Assembly: GCA_019115185.1 (NCBI GenBank)
Contig: DXDZ01000008.1
Span: 1-64,000 of the forward strand
Direction: 5' to 3'
Length of the DNA: 64,000 bases
From: Candidatus Agathobaculum merdipullorum
GTDB taxonomy: Bacteria; Bacillota; Clostridia; Oscillospirales; Butyricicoccaceae
Below the pieces are notes generated by a model. That model was not told the DNA's origin, did no database searches, and saw only the letters and a list, made by a program, of their open reading frames with translations. A program made the translations under genes and the position numbers. Numbering within the stretch: the first letter of the stretch is position 1; each line of letters opens with the position of its first letter. Shown here in pieces: positions 1 through 9,026 of the stretch.

Positions 1-192
1 TTTTACAATTTCTCCAGCGTCATCTGTATAAATCCCGCTATTGCACATGCAATCTATAAAGATCAGGCCATTGCATGAGTTATTCAACATCAACTTCTGC
101 GCCCACGATTTAATGTATTCCTCTATCAGTTCAAATTTCTTGATTGTGTGAGGGCTGGCCTTGCTAATTACGCTTTTCTTTCTCGCTGGCAT
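1..192 (-). CDS. TcmP-like three-Cys-motif partner protein (3' part truncated by window edge)
   Basis: Manual translation of 192->1: MPARKKSVISKASPHTIKKFELIEEYIKSWAQKLMLNNSCNGLIFIDCMCNSGIYTDDAGEIVK. Resembles the TcmP N-terminus (HTxxKxxlixxYxxxW...FIDxxxxxGxY). Open to the window edge. Confidence 0.6.
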   Translation of the reverse strand, partial: MPARKKSVISKASPHTIKKFELIEEYIKSWAQKLMLNNSCNGLIFIDCMCNSGIYTDDAGEIVK

Positions 193-203
193 ATCGTCAC
201 CCT

Positions 204-425
204 TCACTTAATAACATCTTTTCCGGTCGGAATCAACTCCATGATGTCTCCAATGTCGCAATTCAGCGTTTTGCATACCTTCATTAGCACTTCCATACTG
301 ACGGTTTCACCTTTAGACAGCTTGGTAACGGATGCCCAGCTGATACCGGCCTTCGCCTGCAAATCCTTTTTCTTCATATCTCTATCTATCAGGATTTTCC
401 ATAATTTTTTGTAACTAACTTCCAT
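204..425 (-). CDS. small XRE/Cro-family HTH regulator
   Basis: MEVSYKKLWKILIDRDMKKKDLQAKAGISWASVTKLSKGETVSMEVLMKVCKTLNCDIGDIMEL is a classic HTH_3. Start chosen at the ATG with AAGGGG upstream. 11 bp upstream of the TcmP-like gene. Confidence 0.88.
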   Translation of the reverse strand: MEVSYKKLWKILIDRDMKKKDLQAKAGISWASVTKLSKGETVSMEVLMKVCKTLNCDIGDIMELIPTGKDVIK

Positions 426-635
426 AGCAGTCCCCTTGTCTTTATTATAAGGCACCTGAAGTGATACATACACAATAGCAGGATACCACAAACCCTCTCA
501 AAGCACAAGGATCATCTTCATATTTGCGCGAATTTTCTTCTTTTTATCAAGAAAAATCTATGTAAATATGAGGCGGCCAGAACAATTTCAAGTATGCAAC
601 TGATGTGTAACAAAAAAGGAATGATATCCAAATAA

Positions 636-685
636 AAAATAGCCAAGCCTGTTTGCTATATACTGCAAACAGGCTTGACTATTTT
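636..685 (-). terminator. intrinsic terminator downstream of rlmD
   Basis: Perfect inverted repeat AAGCCTGTTTGC-N8-GCAAACAGGCTT followed by a T-rich tract on the minus strand. Confidence 0.85.
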
Positions 686-691
686 ATCGGA

Positions 692-2329
692 TCAAATCAT
701 TTGAAAATGCCTCAATGCCTCCATAATCGCCGCTTCCTTCTCCGGCGGGCACTGCGGTACTTTCGCATCTTCTTTTTTCGACAAGTTATAGTTCTGCCCA
801 ACCTCCAGACCGCATTTCCGTTTGACCTGGGAGATATATAAGCTGGACACCTTCAAACCATACTTCTCCAACACATAGGCTTTGATCTCGTCATAGGTCG
901 CCTTGCTCTCCGCCGCCGTCAGATCCAGCTCATCCAGATTCAACTCCACTTCGATATGCTGCTTGGTGTTTAGTTTGGACAAAAGTACTACCGTCTCAAC
1001 ATGTCCAGTCCTCGGGAATAAATCAAACGCCTGTGCACACATCAGTCGATACCCAGCACCGGTCAGCTCGCGCACATCACGCGCAAGTGTCGCTGGGTCG
1101 CACGACACATACACCACGCGCGGCGGCTTCATTTTCAGAATCGCATCGCGTGTCTGCTCATCAAGTCCTTTGCGCGGCGGATCGACCACCAATACATCCG
1201 GCCGCACACCGCGCACCGCCAACTGCCGCGCCGCCTGCCCCGCGTCCGCACACAGAAATTCCACGTTTTCCATTTCGTTGCGAATCGCGTTTTGGCGCGC
1301 ATTTTCTACCGCTTCCGGCACGATCTCTACACCGATTACGGTTTTGGCTTTCTCCGCCAGCGTCAGTGTGATCGTTCCCGCGCCGCAGTACAGATCAATG
1401 ACAGTCTCTTGGCCCGTCAGTCCCGCAAATTCCACCGCGCAAGCATACAACCGCTCGGCTTGCACGTGATTGACCTGATAAAACGCCTCGGGCGAGAGCA
1501 GGAAAGAATGTCCGCAAAGCCGATCCTCCAGCATCGGCTCACCCCACAGCACATCTGTGCGATCACCGAGAATAACATTGTCGCCGCGCTGGTTATGATT
1601 CAGCAAAACGCCGGTCAATGACGGCTCAGCTTGTCGCAGGCGACGTACCAGCTCGTCCAACGCGGGCATTTTGCGTGTTGCGGCGATGAGCGTCAACTGG
1701 CTTTCCCCGCTCTTTTCGCCCACTCGAACGTAAATATGCCGTATAGCTCCGCGTTTGGCCGCATAGTCATACGGCGGCACATCAAACGCCTGCATCCACT
1801 GCCGCACAACAGCCGCGATGCGGTCGGCGGTCTCAGACTGAATGAGGCACTGCTCCACCGGCACAATATCATGGCTGCGCGGGCGGTAAAAGCCAGTTAT
1901 GATGTTGCCATTCGCATCCCGCCCGACCGGATACTGCGCCTTGTTGCGATAATGCTCGGTCGTCGGCGCGCCCATGATGCCTTTGAGCACCGCGCCGTCC
2001 TGCCCACCAATACGAGTCAGCGCGTCGCGCACTTTTTTCTCCTTGGCACGCATCTCCTCTTCATAGGTAATGTGCTGATAGCAGCAGCCGCCGCACTTGT
2101 CCGCGACCGGACACGCCGGACGGATGCGTGCACCCGACGGCACGACCAGCTTTTCCAGCCGCGCATACGCCACATTTTTCGTGAGTTTGACGATGCGCAC
2201 ATCGCATTGATCACCTACCGCTGTGCGCGGCACGAATACTGCGCGTCCATCAACTTTGCCGATGCCGGTGCCGTCTGCCGTGTAATCCACGATCTGGCAG
2301 CGATAAATTTTATTTTTGACAAGCTCCAT
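692..2329 (-). CDS. rlmD: 23S rRNA (uracil-5-)-methyltransferase RlmD/RumA family with C-terminal extension
   Basis: TRAM-like N-terminus, CGGCCYQH Fe-S Cys cluster, DLYCGAGTITL SAM motif, VVDPPRKGL and VYVSCDPATLARD motifs. Start at MELVKNK. Confidence 0.93.
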   Translation of the reverse strand: MELVKNKIYRCQIVDYTADGTGIGKVDGRAVFVPRTAVGDQCDVRIVKLTKNVAYARLEKLVVPSGARIRPACPVADKCGGCCYQHITYEEEMRAKEKKVRDALTRIGGQDGAVLKGIMGAPTTEHYRNKAQYPVGRDANGNIITGFYRPRSHDIVPVEQCLIQSETADRIAAVVRQWMQAFDVPPYDYAAKRGAIRHIYVRVGEKSGESQLTLIAATRKMPALDELVRRLRQAEPSLTGVLLNHNQRGDNVILGDRTDVLWGEPMLEDRLCGHSFLLSPEAFYQVNHVQAERLYACAVEFAGLTGQETVIDLYCGAGTITLTLAEKAKTVIGVEIVPEAVENARQNAIRNEMENVEFLCADAGQAARQLAVRGVRPDVLVVDPPRKGLDEQTRDAILKMKPPRVVYVSCDPATLARDVRELTGAGYRLMCAQAFDLFPRTGHVETVVLLSKLNTKQHIEVELNLDELDLTAAESKATYDEIKAYVLEKYGLKVSSLYISQVKRKCGLEVGQNYNLSKKEDAKVPQCPPEKEAAIMEALRHFQMI

Positions 2330-2404
2330 TTTGTGGCGCTCCTTTTTCCGATATATCCGTATTATATCATGTCCGCGGCACATACTGCAATCGGAAAGGA
2401 GCGA

Positions 2405-2635
2405 ATGCCCGTGAAACAGGATAAGCACAAGCAGGTATCGGCCAACGTGCCCTTTTCCTTTCTAAATGCCATGGGCCACGACACGCGCGCAATGGAGCGG
2501 TTCTTTGAGCTGCCGCACGAGACCCGCGAAACACTAACCGATGCCGTCTGTGTCTCAGATGACCCGGACACGCGCACTGAGCAGGCGCTCAAGTCACTGG
2601 CGCACGGCGGCGAAGGCTACTGCGACCGATACTGA
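2405..2635 (+). CDS. small hypothetical protein (76 aa)
   Basis: ORF MPVKQDKHKQVSANVPFSFLNAMGHDTRAMERFFEL...GYCDRY with AAAGGAG SD just upstream, followed by a terminator. Confidence 0.65.
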   Translation: MPVKQDKHKQVSANVPFSFLNAMGHDTRAMERFFELPHETRETLTDAVCVSDDPDTRTEQALKSLAHGGEGYCDRY

Positions 2636-2675
2636 AAAGCAGAAAAGCGTCCAGTCGGACGCTTTTCTGCTTTTT
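2635..2675. terminator. bidirectional intrinsic terminator
   Basis: AGCAGAAAAGCGTCC-AGTC-GGACGCTTTTCTGCTTTTT between convergent genes. Confidence 0.85.
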
Positions 2676-2712
2676 GTTCTGTTTTTTCCTCATATCCTAC
2701 TTTTTTCACAGT

Positions 2713-3480
2713 TTAAGATACGATAATCTCCTGCGCCATCTGGAACAGATCGTCGGCCGTCATGCCGAGATCAAAGCCACTGAGCGTATAAGACACGCCG
2801 TCCTGTTCCCAGCGAAGGAACTGATATTCCTGCTCGGTGATCTTGTTTGAGCCATAACCGATCTGCAAGTCTCCTGCCTCCACGGCCGCCTGCTCCTCCG
2901 CAGTCGGCTCGTAATCCGCGGGAACTGCCTTGTAATCATCGGCACTGTACTGCACGATTACGCCGTCGATCTCTCGCGTATCGTCAAACGTGCTCGTGTC
3001 CACGGTCGTGCCGTCGTTATGCGCTTCGCCCGTGCCCAGATGCAGCGTTACCCCATTCCGCTCATATTCGGCGTCGATATTCGTCCACTCACGCAGCACA
3101 TTGCCGTCCTCATCCTTTTCGCCGCCGTATACATGCACACCGTTTTTGAATACAAAGCCGTTTGAGAACGACTCCGGCATCTTGGTGCCGTCCGTCAGCT
3201 CGGCCTGTGTTTCGGTATAACTCATGCGTTCATTCGACCAGGAATTTCCAAATGTATAAGCAACAATACCGTTGCCCGCTACTGCGCCGGTAACGGCCAC
3301 CGCCGCCACAAGTACGACCGCGGCCAAGCGCTTGGCGAACGGACGGTGTACCTTGCGCGGCGCTTCACCGCTTTTGATGGCAAAATCAATACGGGTCTTA
3401 AGTTTTTCAGGTGCCTGCATCCCCTCTGCACAACGGTGCAGCATCTCCTGCATTTCGCGTTCCATCTTCATCTCATCCAT
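2713..3480 (-). CDS. membrane-anchored anti-sigma-like protein (DUF4367-like)
   Basis: N-terminal cytosolic segment, one TM helix (AAVVLVAAVAVTGAVAG), extracellular domain; overlaps the 3' end of the ECF sigma gene by 8 bp. Confidence 0.7.
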   Translation of the reverse strand: MDEMKMEREMQEMLHRCAEGMQAPEKLKTRIDFAIKSGEAPRKVHRPFAKRLAAVVLVAAVAVTGAVAGNGIVAYTFGNSWSNERMSYTETQAELTDGTKMPESFSNGFVFKNGVHVYGGEKDEDGNVLREWTNIDAEYERNGVTLHLGTGEAHNDGTTVDTSTFDDTREIDGVIVQYSADDYKAVPADYEPTAEEQAAVEAGDLQIGYGSNKITEQEYQFLRWEQDGVSYTLSGFDLGMTADDLFQMAQEIIVS

Positions 3481-4030
3481 GTGTTACAGCCTCCTCTGGC
3501 TTTCCCTCTTTTTCGGTCAGCGCCTGCCGCAGATGGCGGCGGGCGGAAAACAGGCGGGATTTGACCGTGCCCTCGGTCACGCCGAGCGTGCGCGCAATCT
3601 CTTTGACCGGCCGGTTGTCGAAATAATACAGCACCAGCACAGTGCGGCGCTTTTCATCGAGCGCGTACATGGCCTCATACAGCCTCCGCTGCTCGTCTGT
3701 CCGCAGCACAGTGGACAGCGCGCTTTCACTCGTTCCGGTCTCGAAAAACTCCGCAACCGGCGTTTCACGCTTGGCTTTGCGGCAGTATTTCCACGCTGCG
3801 CGTGTCAGCGTTCTGAGCAGCCACGGACGGAATTTCGACCCGTCCTTAAGCGATCCAATCGACCGCACGCAGGTCACAAACGCTTCCTGTGTTAAATCCT
3901 CGCCGTCTGCGCGGTTGCCGGTAATCAGACACGCAATTCGATAAGCATCATTTTTATAACGCTCATACAGTTCGTCGAACGCCTGCATGTCTCCCTGCTG
4001 CATCCGCCGGACCAGTTGTTCATCGGTCAT
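3473..4030 (-). CDS. ECF-type RNA polymerase sigma factor
   Basis: MTDEQLVRRMQQGDMQAFDELYERYKNDAYRIACLITGNRADGEDLTQEAF (sigma2) and VLVLYYFDNRPVKEIARTLGVTEGTVKSRLFSARRHLRQ (sigma4). Confidence 0.93.
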   Translation of the reverse strand: MTDEQLVRRMQQGDMQAFDELYERYKNDAYRIACLITGNRADGEDLTQEAFVTCVRSIGSLKDGSKFRPWLLRTLTRAAWKYCRKAKRETPVAEFFETGTSESALSTVLRTDEQRRLYEAMYALDEKRRTVLVLYYFDNRPVKEIARTLGVTEGTVKSRLFSARRHLRQALTEKEGKPEEAVTHG

Positions 4031-4264
4031 AGCTTTGCTCCTTTGCGTTTTTGGTGCACCTGTTAATAAGAGCCGCTTAGCGACGATTAGGTTCAAAAAA
4101 TTTTTTCGCCGCCTGTTTGGAATGCTTCCGATCATAAGAGCCTACTCAGTGCAAATCGGTTCATCAAATATTGAACAAATCTCCCCTGCTTTGGCGGTTG
4201 TGTTTTACATTCTCGTCCCCTATACTGTTACTATACTCCAAACGGTACAAGGAGGGAACCCTTC

Positions 4265-6034
4265 ATGGACAAGCAGGCATTTTTTAACGGAAAAGTATTC
4301 GACGCATGGCGCTGGTTTGGCGCTCACATTAAAGACCATTCGGTCGTTTTTCGAGTTTTTGCGCCAAATGCCGCCAGAATTACTGTCACAGGGGCGTTTA
4401 ACGACTGGAAAGAGGATGAACTGACACAGAATGGTCGAAGCGGTTTCTGGGAGGTTTCCGTACCGGATGTGCGTCCGGGTCAGTTCTACAAATACCGCAT
4501 TTACACTCACAGCGGCACCGTGGTTGAGCACTGCGACCCTTATGGCTTCGCCATGGAGCTGCGACCGGGCTGCTGCTCAGTCATCACCGATCCGGACGAA
4601 TACCAATTCACCGACACTGATTGGATGGCCTCGCGCACGGCGGCGTCCGACGCGCCGCTGAACATCTATGAACTGCACCTTGGCTCATGGAAGCGCAATC
4701 CCGCGGACGAAAACGGCTGGTACCGCTATGACGAGATTGCCGATCTTCTTATCCCCTATCTGCACGAAAACGGTTTTACGCATGTTGAGTTCCTGCCGCT
4801 GTCCGAGCATCCGTTTGACGGCTCGTGGGGCTACCAAAACACCGGTTTTTTTGCTCCGACCTCGCGCTATGGCACGCCCGCACAGCTCAAAATGCTGATT
4901 GACCGACTGCATCACGCGGGCATCGGTGCGATCATGGACTTTGTCCCTGTCCACTTTGCGGTGGACAGCTATGGCCTTGCACTATTTGACGGCACTCCGC
5001 TTTATGAATATCCCCATCCTGACGTGGGCGAAAGCGAGTGGGGCAGCTGCAATTTCATCCACTCGCGCCGCGAAGTGCGCTGCTTTTTGCAGTCCGCGGC
5101 CGACTATTGGCTCGACCAGTTCCATTTTGACGGTCTGCGCATGGATGCAGTCAGCCGCCTGATCTTCTGGCAGGGCGACCCTGCGCGCGGTGTGAATGGC
5201 GACACACTGGATTTCCTGAAAAATATGAACGCGGGCCTCAAAGCGCGACATCCCTCTGCACTGTTGATTGCTGAGGACTCAACCGCATTTCCGGGCGTGA
5301 CCCGCCCGGTTTCCGAGGGCGGTCTGGGCTTTGACTACAAGTGGGATCTCGGTTGGATGCATGACACGCTGACCTATATGCAGACTCCACCGGATGAGCG
5401 TGCCGAACGGCGCGGTCAGCTGCTGTTTTCTATGGAATATTTCCCGAACGAGCACTATCTGCTGCCGCTATCGCACGACGAAGTCGTGCATGGCAAAGCA
5501 GCCATCGTTCAGAAGATGTGGGGCGCAGATCTGACCGACAAGTACGCACAGGCGCGCGCGTTCTACCTTTACATGTTTGCGCATCCGGGAAAAAAACTGA
5601 ACTTTATGGGCAATGAGCTTGGCTTGCGCATCGAGTGGAGCGAAGCCGCTGAGCTTGATTGGACATACATAGACGGTTCATTCCACGCATTCTTCTGCGC
5701 GCTCGGCAAAGCCTATTGCGAACACCCCGCGCTTCATGCGGACTATTCACCGGATTCTTTCCGCTGGCTGCCTGAGAATCCGGACGCGCCTTGTGTATTT
5801 GCGTGGGAGCGTCGCAGTGAAACCGAGCGACTGATCGCAGTCTGCAACTTCTCTGATAAGCCGTATGAGTTTGAGACAGACCTCCCTGCTCCGACCGTTT
5901 TGCTAAACACCGATTGGGAACGTTTCGGCGGCGAAATAAAAGAGACTATGCAGTCATTTATTAAAGTTTCGGACAGATTTTCGATTAAACTCGCAAAATT
6001 CAGCGCTATACTGCTTAAAATTGACAAAAACTAA
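4265..6034 (+). CDS. glgB: 1,4-alpha-glucan branching enzyme
   Basis: CBM48 domain, DGLRMDAVSRL, LIAEDSTAFPGVT, LPLSHDEVVHGK and KKLNFMGNELG motifs. Confidence 0.95.
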   Translation: MDKQAFFNGKVFDAWRWFGAHIKDHSVVFRVFAPNAARITVTGAFNDWKEDELTQNGRSGFWEVSVPDVRPGQFYKYRIYTHSGTVVEHCDPYGFAMELRPGCCSVITDPDEYQFTDTDWMASRTAASDAPLNIYELHLGSWKRNPADENGWYRYDEIADLLIPYLHENGFTHVEFLPLSEHPFDGSWGYQNTGFFAPTSRYGTPAQLKMLIDRLHHAGIGAIMDFVPVHFAVDSYGLALFDGTPLYEYPHPDVGESEWGSCNFIHSRREVRCFLQSAADYWLDQFHFDGLRMDAVSRLIFWQGDPARGVNGDTLDFLKNMNAGLKARHPSALLIAEDSTAFPGVTRPVSEGGLGFDYKWDLGWMHDTLTYMQTPPDERAERRGQLLFSMEYFPNEHYLLPLSHDEVVHGKAAIVQKMWGADLTDKYAQARAFYLYMFAHPGKKLNFMGNELGLRIEWSEAAELDWTYIDGSFHAFFCALGKAYCEHPALHADYSPDSFRWLPENPDAPCVFAWERRSETERLIAVCNFSDKPYEFETDLPAPTVLLNTDWERFGGEIKETMQSFIKVSDRFSIKLAKFSAILLKIDKN

Positions 6035-6053
6035 ATTTGACCACAAAGCGTTA

Positions 6054-6091
6054 AAAAAACAAAAACAGGCCGCACAAGCGGCCTGTTTTTG
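6054..6091. terminator. bidirectional terminator between glgB and the pur operon end
   Basis: AAAAACAGGCCGC-ACAA-GCGGCCTGTTTTT. Confidence 0.9.
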
Positions 6092-6131
6092 TTATCTCTT
6101 ATTTGCAAAAGCTATCTTGCAAGCAAAGGCA

Positions 6132-6656
6132 TTATCCAATTTTCGGGAACAGCTCCTGATCGATCACTGCATCCAGCGTCATACCGGCATAGGCGATCTG
6201 GGCAAGACCATCAATGAAGCGGCCAACCGCAGCAAGGAGTACCGAAATATTGTCTGCCACAAAAGGAATGATCTTCTCCAGCTCGAGTGAACCGTCAAGC
6301 AGCGTGTTGTGCTTGAGGTAAATCTGTCCCGCCTGCTCGTAATAGCCGAACGCCCCCAGCGCGCAGAAGTCGTTGCAATACGCACATGCGCGTCGCAGCT
6401 GATTGGCATGGGTATCCGGTGCGCCCTGAAACAGCGTAACGAAGAATTGCAGCAAGCCGCTGTCCTCGCCCGGCAGCTGAAGTGGAATAAAACACACCTC
6501 GATCACAACGTCCTTAGCGACCTTGCCCTGCCGCATTGCCTCACAGCGCAGCAGCGTGGGCGCGCCCTCCTTGCGCATCACCTCGGCACGAAAGCCGTTC
6601 TGATTCAAAACCTCAGCCATGCAGGCGAGAATCTGCTCTTGTTGTTCGATCTTCAT
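6132..6656 (-). CDS. hypothetical protein, YbjN-like fold suspected
   Basis: 175-codon ORF; ATGA overlap with the purD stop suggests operon membership. Confidence 0.65.
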   Translation of the reverse strand: MKIEQQEQILACMAEVLNQNGFRAEVMRKEGAPTLLRCEAMRQGKVAKDVVIEVCFIPLQLPGEDSGLLQFFVTLFQGAPDTHANQLRRACAYCNDFCALGAFGYYEQAGQIYLKHNTLLDGSLELEKIIPFVADNISVLLAAVGRFIDGLAQIAYAGMTLDAVIDQELFPKIG

Positions 6657-7909
6657 CCCTTTTTCACTCCAATATCCGTACGGTAATGTGCTTTGTCAAA
6701 ATGAATCTTCTTGACATCCGCGTATGCTTTGATAATGGCTTCGTCCAGCGTGGGCGCTGTCGCAGTCACGCCAAGCACACGGCCACCACTCGTGACAAAT
6801 GCACCGTCCTTAACCGCCGTGCCCGCGTGGAACACAAACGAATCGGTCACATCATCCAAACCGGTGATAACCTTACCCTTCTCATAAGCCTTCGGATAGC
6901 CGCCCGAAGCCATGCATACACAGCAAGCGGCATTATCCGCCCACTTAATTTCAATTTCGTCCAGCTTTTCGTCGATCACTGCGTTGAAAATATCAAACAG
7001 ATCGGTTTCCAAACGGGACAATACTGCCTGCGTCTCCGGGTCACCGAAACGCGCATTGTATTCGATCACCTTGGGACCCTTGGGAGTCAGCATCAGGCCG
7101 AAATACAGCACGCCCTTGAACGGACGGCCCTCCTGCGCCATAGCCGCCACGGTGGGCTTGAAAATGGTCTCCATGCAGGTTTTGGCGACATCCTCGGTAT
7201 AGAACCGCGAGGGCGAGAACGCACCCATACCGCCCGTGTTCGGGCCTTCATCGTGGTCATACGCACGCTTATGGTCCTGCGCCGACGGCATAGTCTTGAG
7301 GTGTTTACCGTCCACGAACGCAAGGACGGATACCTCAGGCCCGGTCAGGAACTCCTCAATGACGACGCGCGCACCGGCACCGCCAAAGGCATGGCCGTCG
7401 ATTGCGTCCTTGACTGCGGCAATGGCGTCCTCCTCGGTCATGGCAACCGTCACGCCTTTGCCAAGCGCCAAGCCGTCCGCTTTGACCACGATCGGCGCGC
7501 CCTGCTCCTTGATATAGGCAATTGCCGCCGCCGAATCCTCGAAAACAGCATAACCCGCAGTCGGAATGCCGTACTTTTTCATCAATTCCTTCGCAAAGGA
7601 CTTGGAGCCTTCGATCACTGCCGCGTTTTTCCGCGGACCGAAGGCGCGGATGCCCGCCTCTTCCAGCGCGTCCACCATGCCGAGCGCCAGCGGGTCATCC
7701 GGCGCGACCATCACGAGGTCGGGCTTGTGCTCCTTGGCAAACGCCACCACGCCGTCGATATCGGTTGCCTTGATGTCCACGCACTCCGCTTCCTGCGCAA
7801 TGCCGCCGTTGCCCGGTGCACACCAGATATGGTCCACCTTGGGGCTTTTCTTCAATGTATGAACGATGGCGTGCTCTCGCCCGCCGCCGCCGATCACCAT
7901 TACTTTCAT
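6653..7909 (-). CDS. purD: phosphoribosylamine--glycine ligase
   Basis: MKVMVIGGGGREHAIVHTLKKSPKVDHIWCAPGNGGIA and EYNARFGDPETQAVLSRL. Confidence 0.97.
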   Translation of the reverse strand: MKVMVIGGGGREHAIVHTLKKSPKVDHIWCAPGNGGIAQEAECVDIKATDIDGVVAFAKEHKPDLVMVAPDDPLALGMVDALEEAGIRAFGPRKNAAVIEGSKSFAKELMKKYGIPTAGYAVFEDSAAAIAYIKEQGAPIVVKADGLALGKGVTVAMTEEDAIAAVKDAIDGHAFGGAGARVVIEEFLTGPEVSVLAFVDGKHLKTMPSAQDHKRAYDHDEGPNTGGMGAFSPSRFYTEDVAKTCMETIFKPTVAAMAQEGRPFKGVLYFGLMLTPKGPKVIEYNARFGDPETQAVLSRLETDLFDIFNAVIDEKLDEIEIKWADNAACCVCMASGGYPKAYEKGKVITGLDDVTDSFVFHAGTAVKDGAFVTSGGRVLGVTATAPTLDEAIIKAYADVKKIHFDKAHYRTDIGVKKG

Positions 7910-8445
7910 GGTTTTTCTCCCTCCGTACGGATGTATTCTTTCTGCGCGCGGAACGTATCCGCCAGCAGCGCAATGTACCCGAGCACTGTCAGAGTATTGA
8001 CTACGGTCACGATCAAGGACAGCGCCATATCGTTGAGCCACCCGGGCGCCATGAGCAACGTCAGGATAAAACCTGCGCTCCATACGACGAAAATCGCCCA
8101 TTCGATCAGTGTTCCGCGCCCTGCGTCCCGCATCTGCGTGATATATGCCAACAGCAGCATGCAGCCGGTGAGCAGCAACGGCACCAGAGAGGCATATTCC
8201 AGCACCATGCGCAGCAGTCCCGGCGGCAACACAGTCGGTCCACAGACCACTTCAAAGCCGATGCACACATCAGCTGCGATGCTTGCGCGCAAAAACCAGC
8301 GCGATACCTGTTGCAAAGACAGCGCGCCCGCCGAAATCAGCGCATAGGCTACGATGTTCAGCATCCAGTTGCTCTGCAAAACCAAACCGAGCAGCAGCCC
8401 GCCTGCAATAGCCATATAGGCATAATAGCCGCGTATCAGTTTCAT
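7906..8445 (-). CDS. hypothetical multi-spanning membrane protein in pur operon
   Basis: Several hydrophobic helices; ATGA overlaps at both ends. Confidence 0.75.
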   Translation of the reverse strand: MKLIRGYYAYMAIAGGLLLGLVLQSNWMLNIVAYALISAGALSLQQVSRWFLRASIAADVCIGFEVVCGPTVLPPGLLRMVLEYASLVPLLLTGCMLLLAYITQMRDAGRGTLIEWAIFVVWSAGFILTLLMAPGWLNDMALSLIVTVVNTLTVLGYIALLADTFRAQKEYIRTEGEKP

Positions 8446-9026
8446 TTCTCCACCTGCTCTTTCAGCAGCGTTTTGGCACGCCACAGATAGCGTACCATCC
8501 AAACATAGGACACGATCGCCGCGAGCAGAGCAGTGATCTCGAGCACTATCTGCACCCGGAACAGCAGCGTGTATTGGCCTTGTGCGGCGGACCGTTCCGC
8601 CTCCCCTACAAATAGGGGCAGAAAGCCCATCATGGAAGCGCCGCGCTGGATGAGCGTGGACAGCGACCATGTCCGGCCGATGCGCAGCGTCTGCTCAGAT
8701 GCGTCCGCAGCGCGCAATTTACGGTCCAAACTGCGCTGCATGGGCAGATAGATCAGTAGAAACAGCAGGTTGACCAGCATATTGCCGATCCAATCAGGAC
8801 TGATGCCGTTTGGCAGCAGAACGGTCAGCACACAGCCAACCAACGCAGCTCCCACGGCAACCAGGCAGCGAAGCCGCCATGCAGCCCATGCATTCATCAC
8901 ATAGCATACCGCCATGAGCGCTGCCCCTGCCTGCGCGCCCACGATGCCAATGCAGGCCGCGGCTGCGACCTGCACAATCAGCGCTGCCAGCGTCCATTTG
9001 GCCGCAGACGCAGCATTTTCACGCAT
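8442..9026 (-). CDS. hypothetical multi-spanning membrane protein in pur operon
   Basis: Hydrophobic ORF MRENAASAAKWTLAALIVQVAAAACIGIV...; starts in TGATG overlap with the preceding gene. Confidence 0.75.
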   Translation of the reverse strand: MRENAASAAKWTLAALIVQVAAAACIGIVGAQAGAALMAVCYVMNAWAAWRLRCLVAVGAALVGCVLTVLLPNGISPDWIGNMLVNLLFLLIYLPMQRSLDRKLRAADASEQTLRIGRTWSLSTLIQRGASMMGFLPLFVGEAERSAAQGQYTLLFRVQIVLEITALLAAIVSYVWMVRYLWRAKTLLKEQVEK

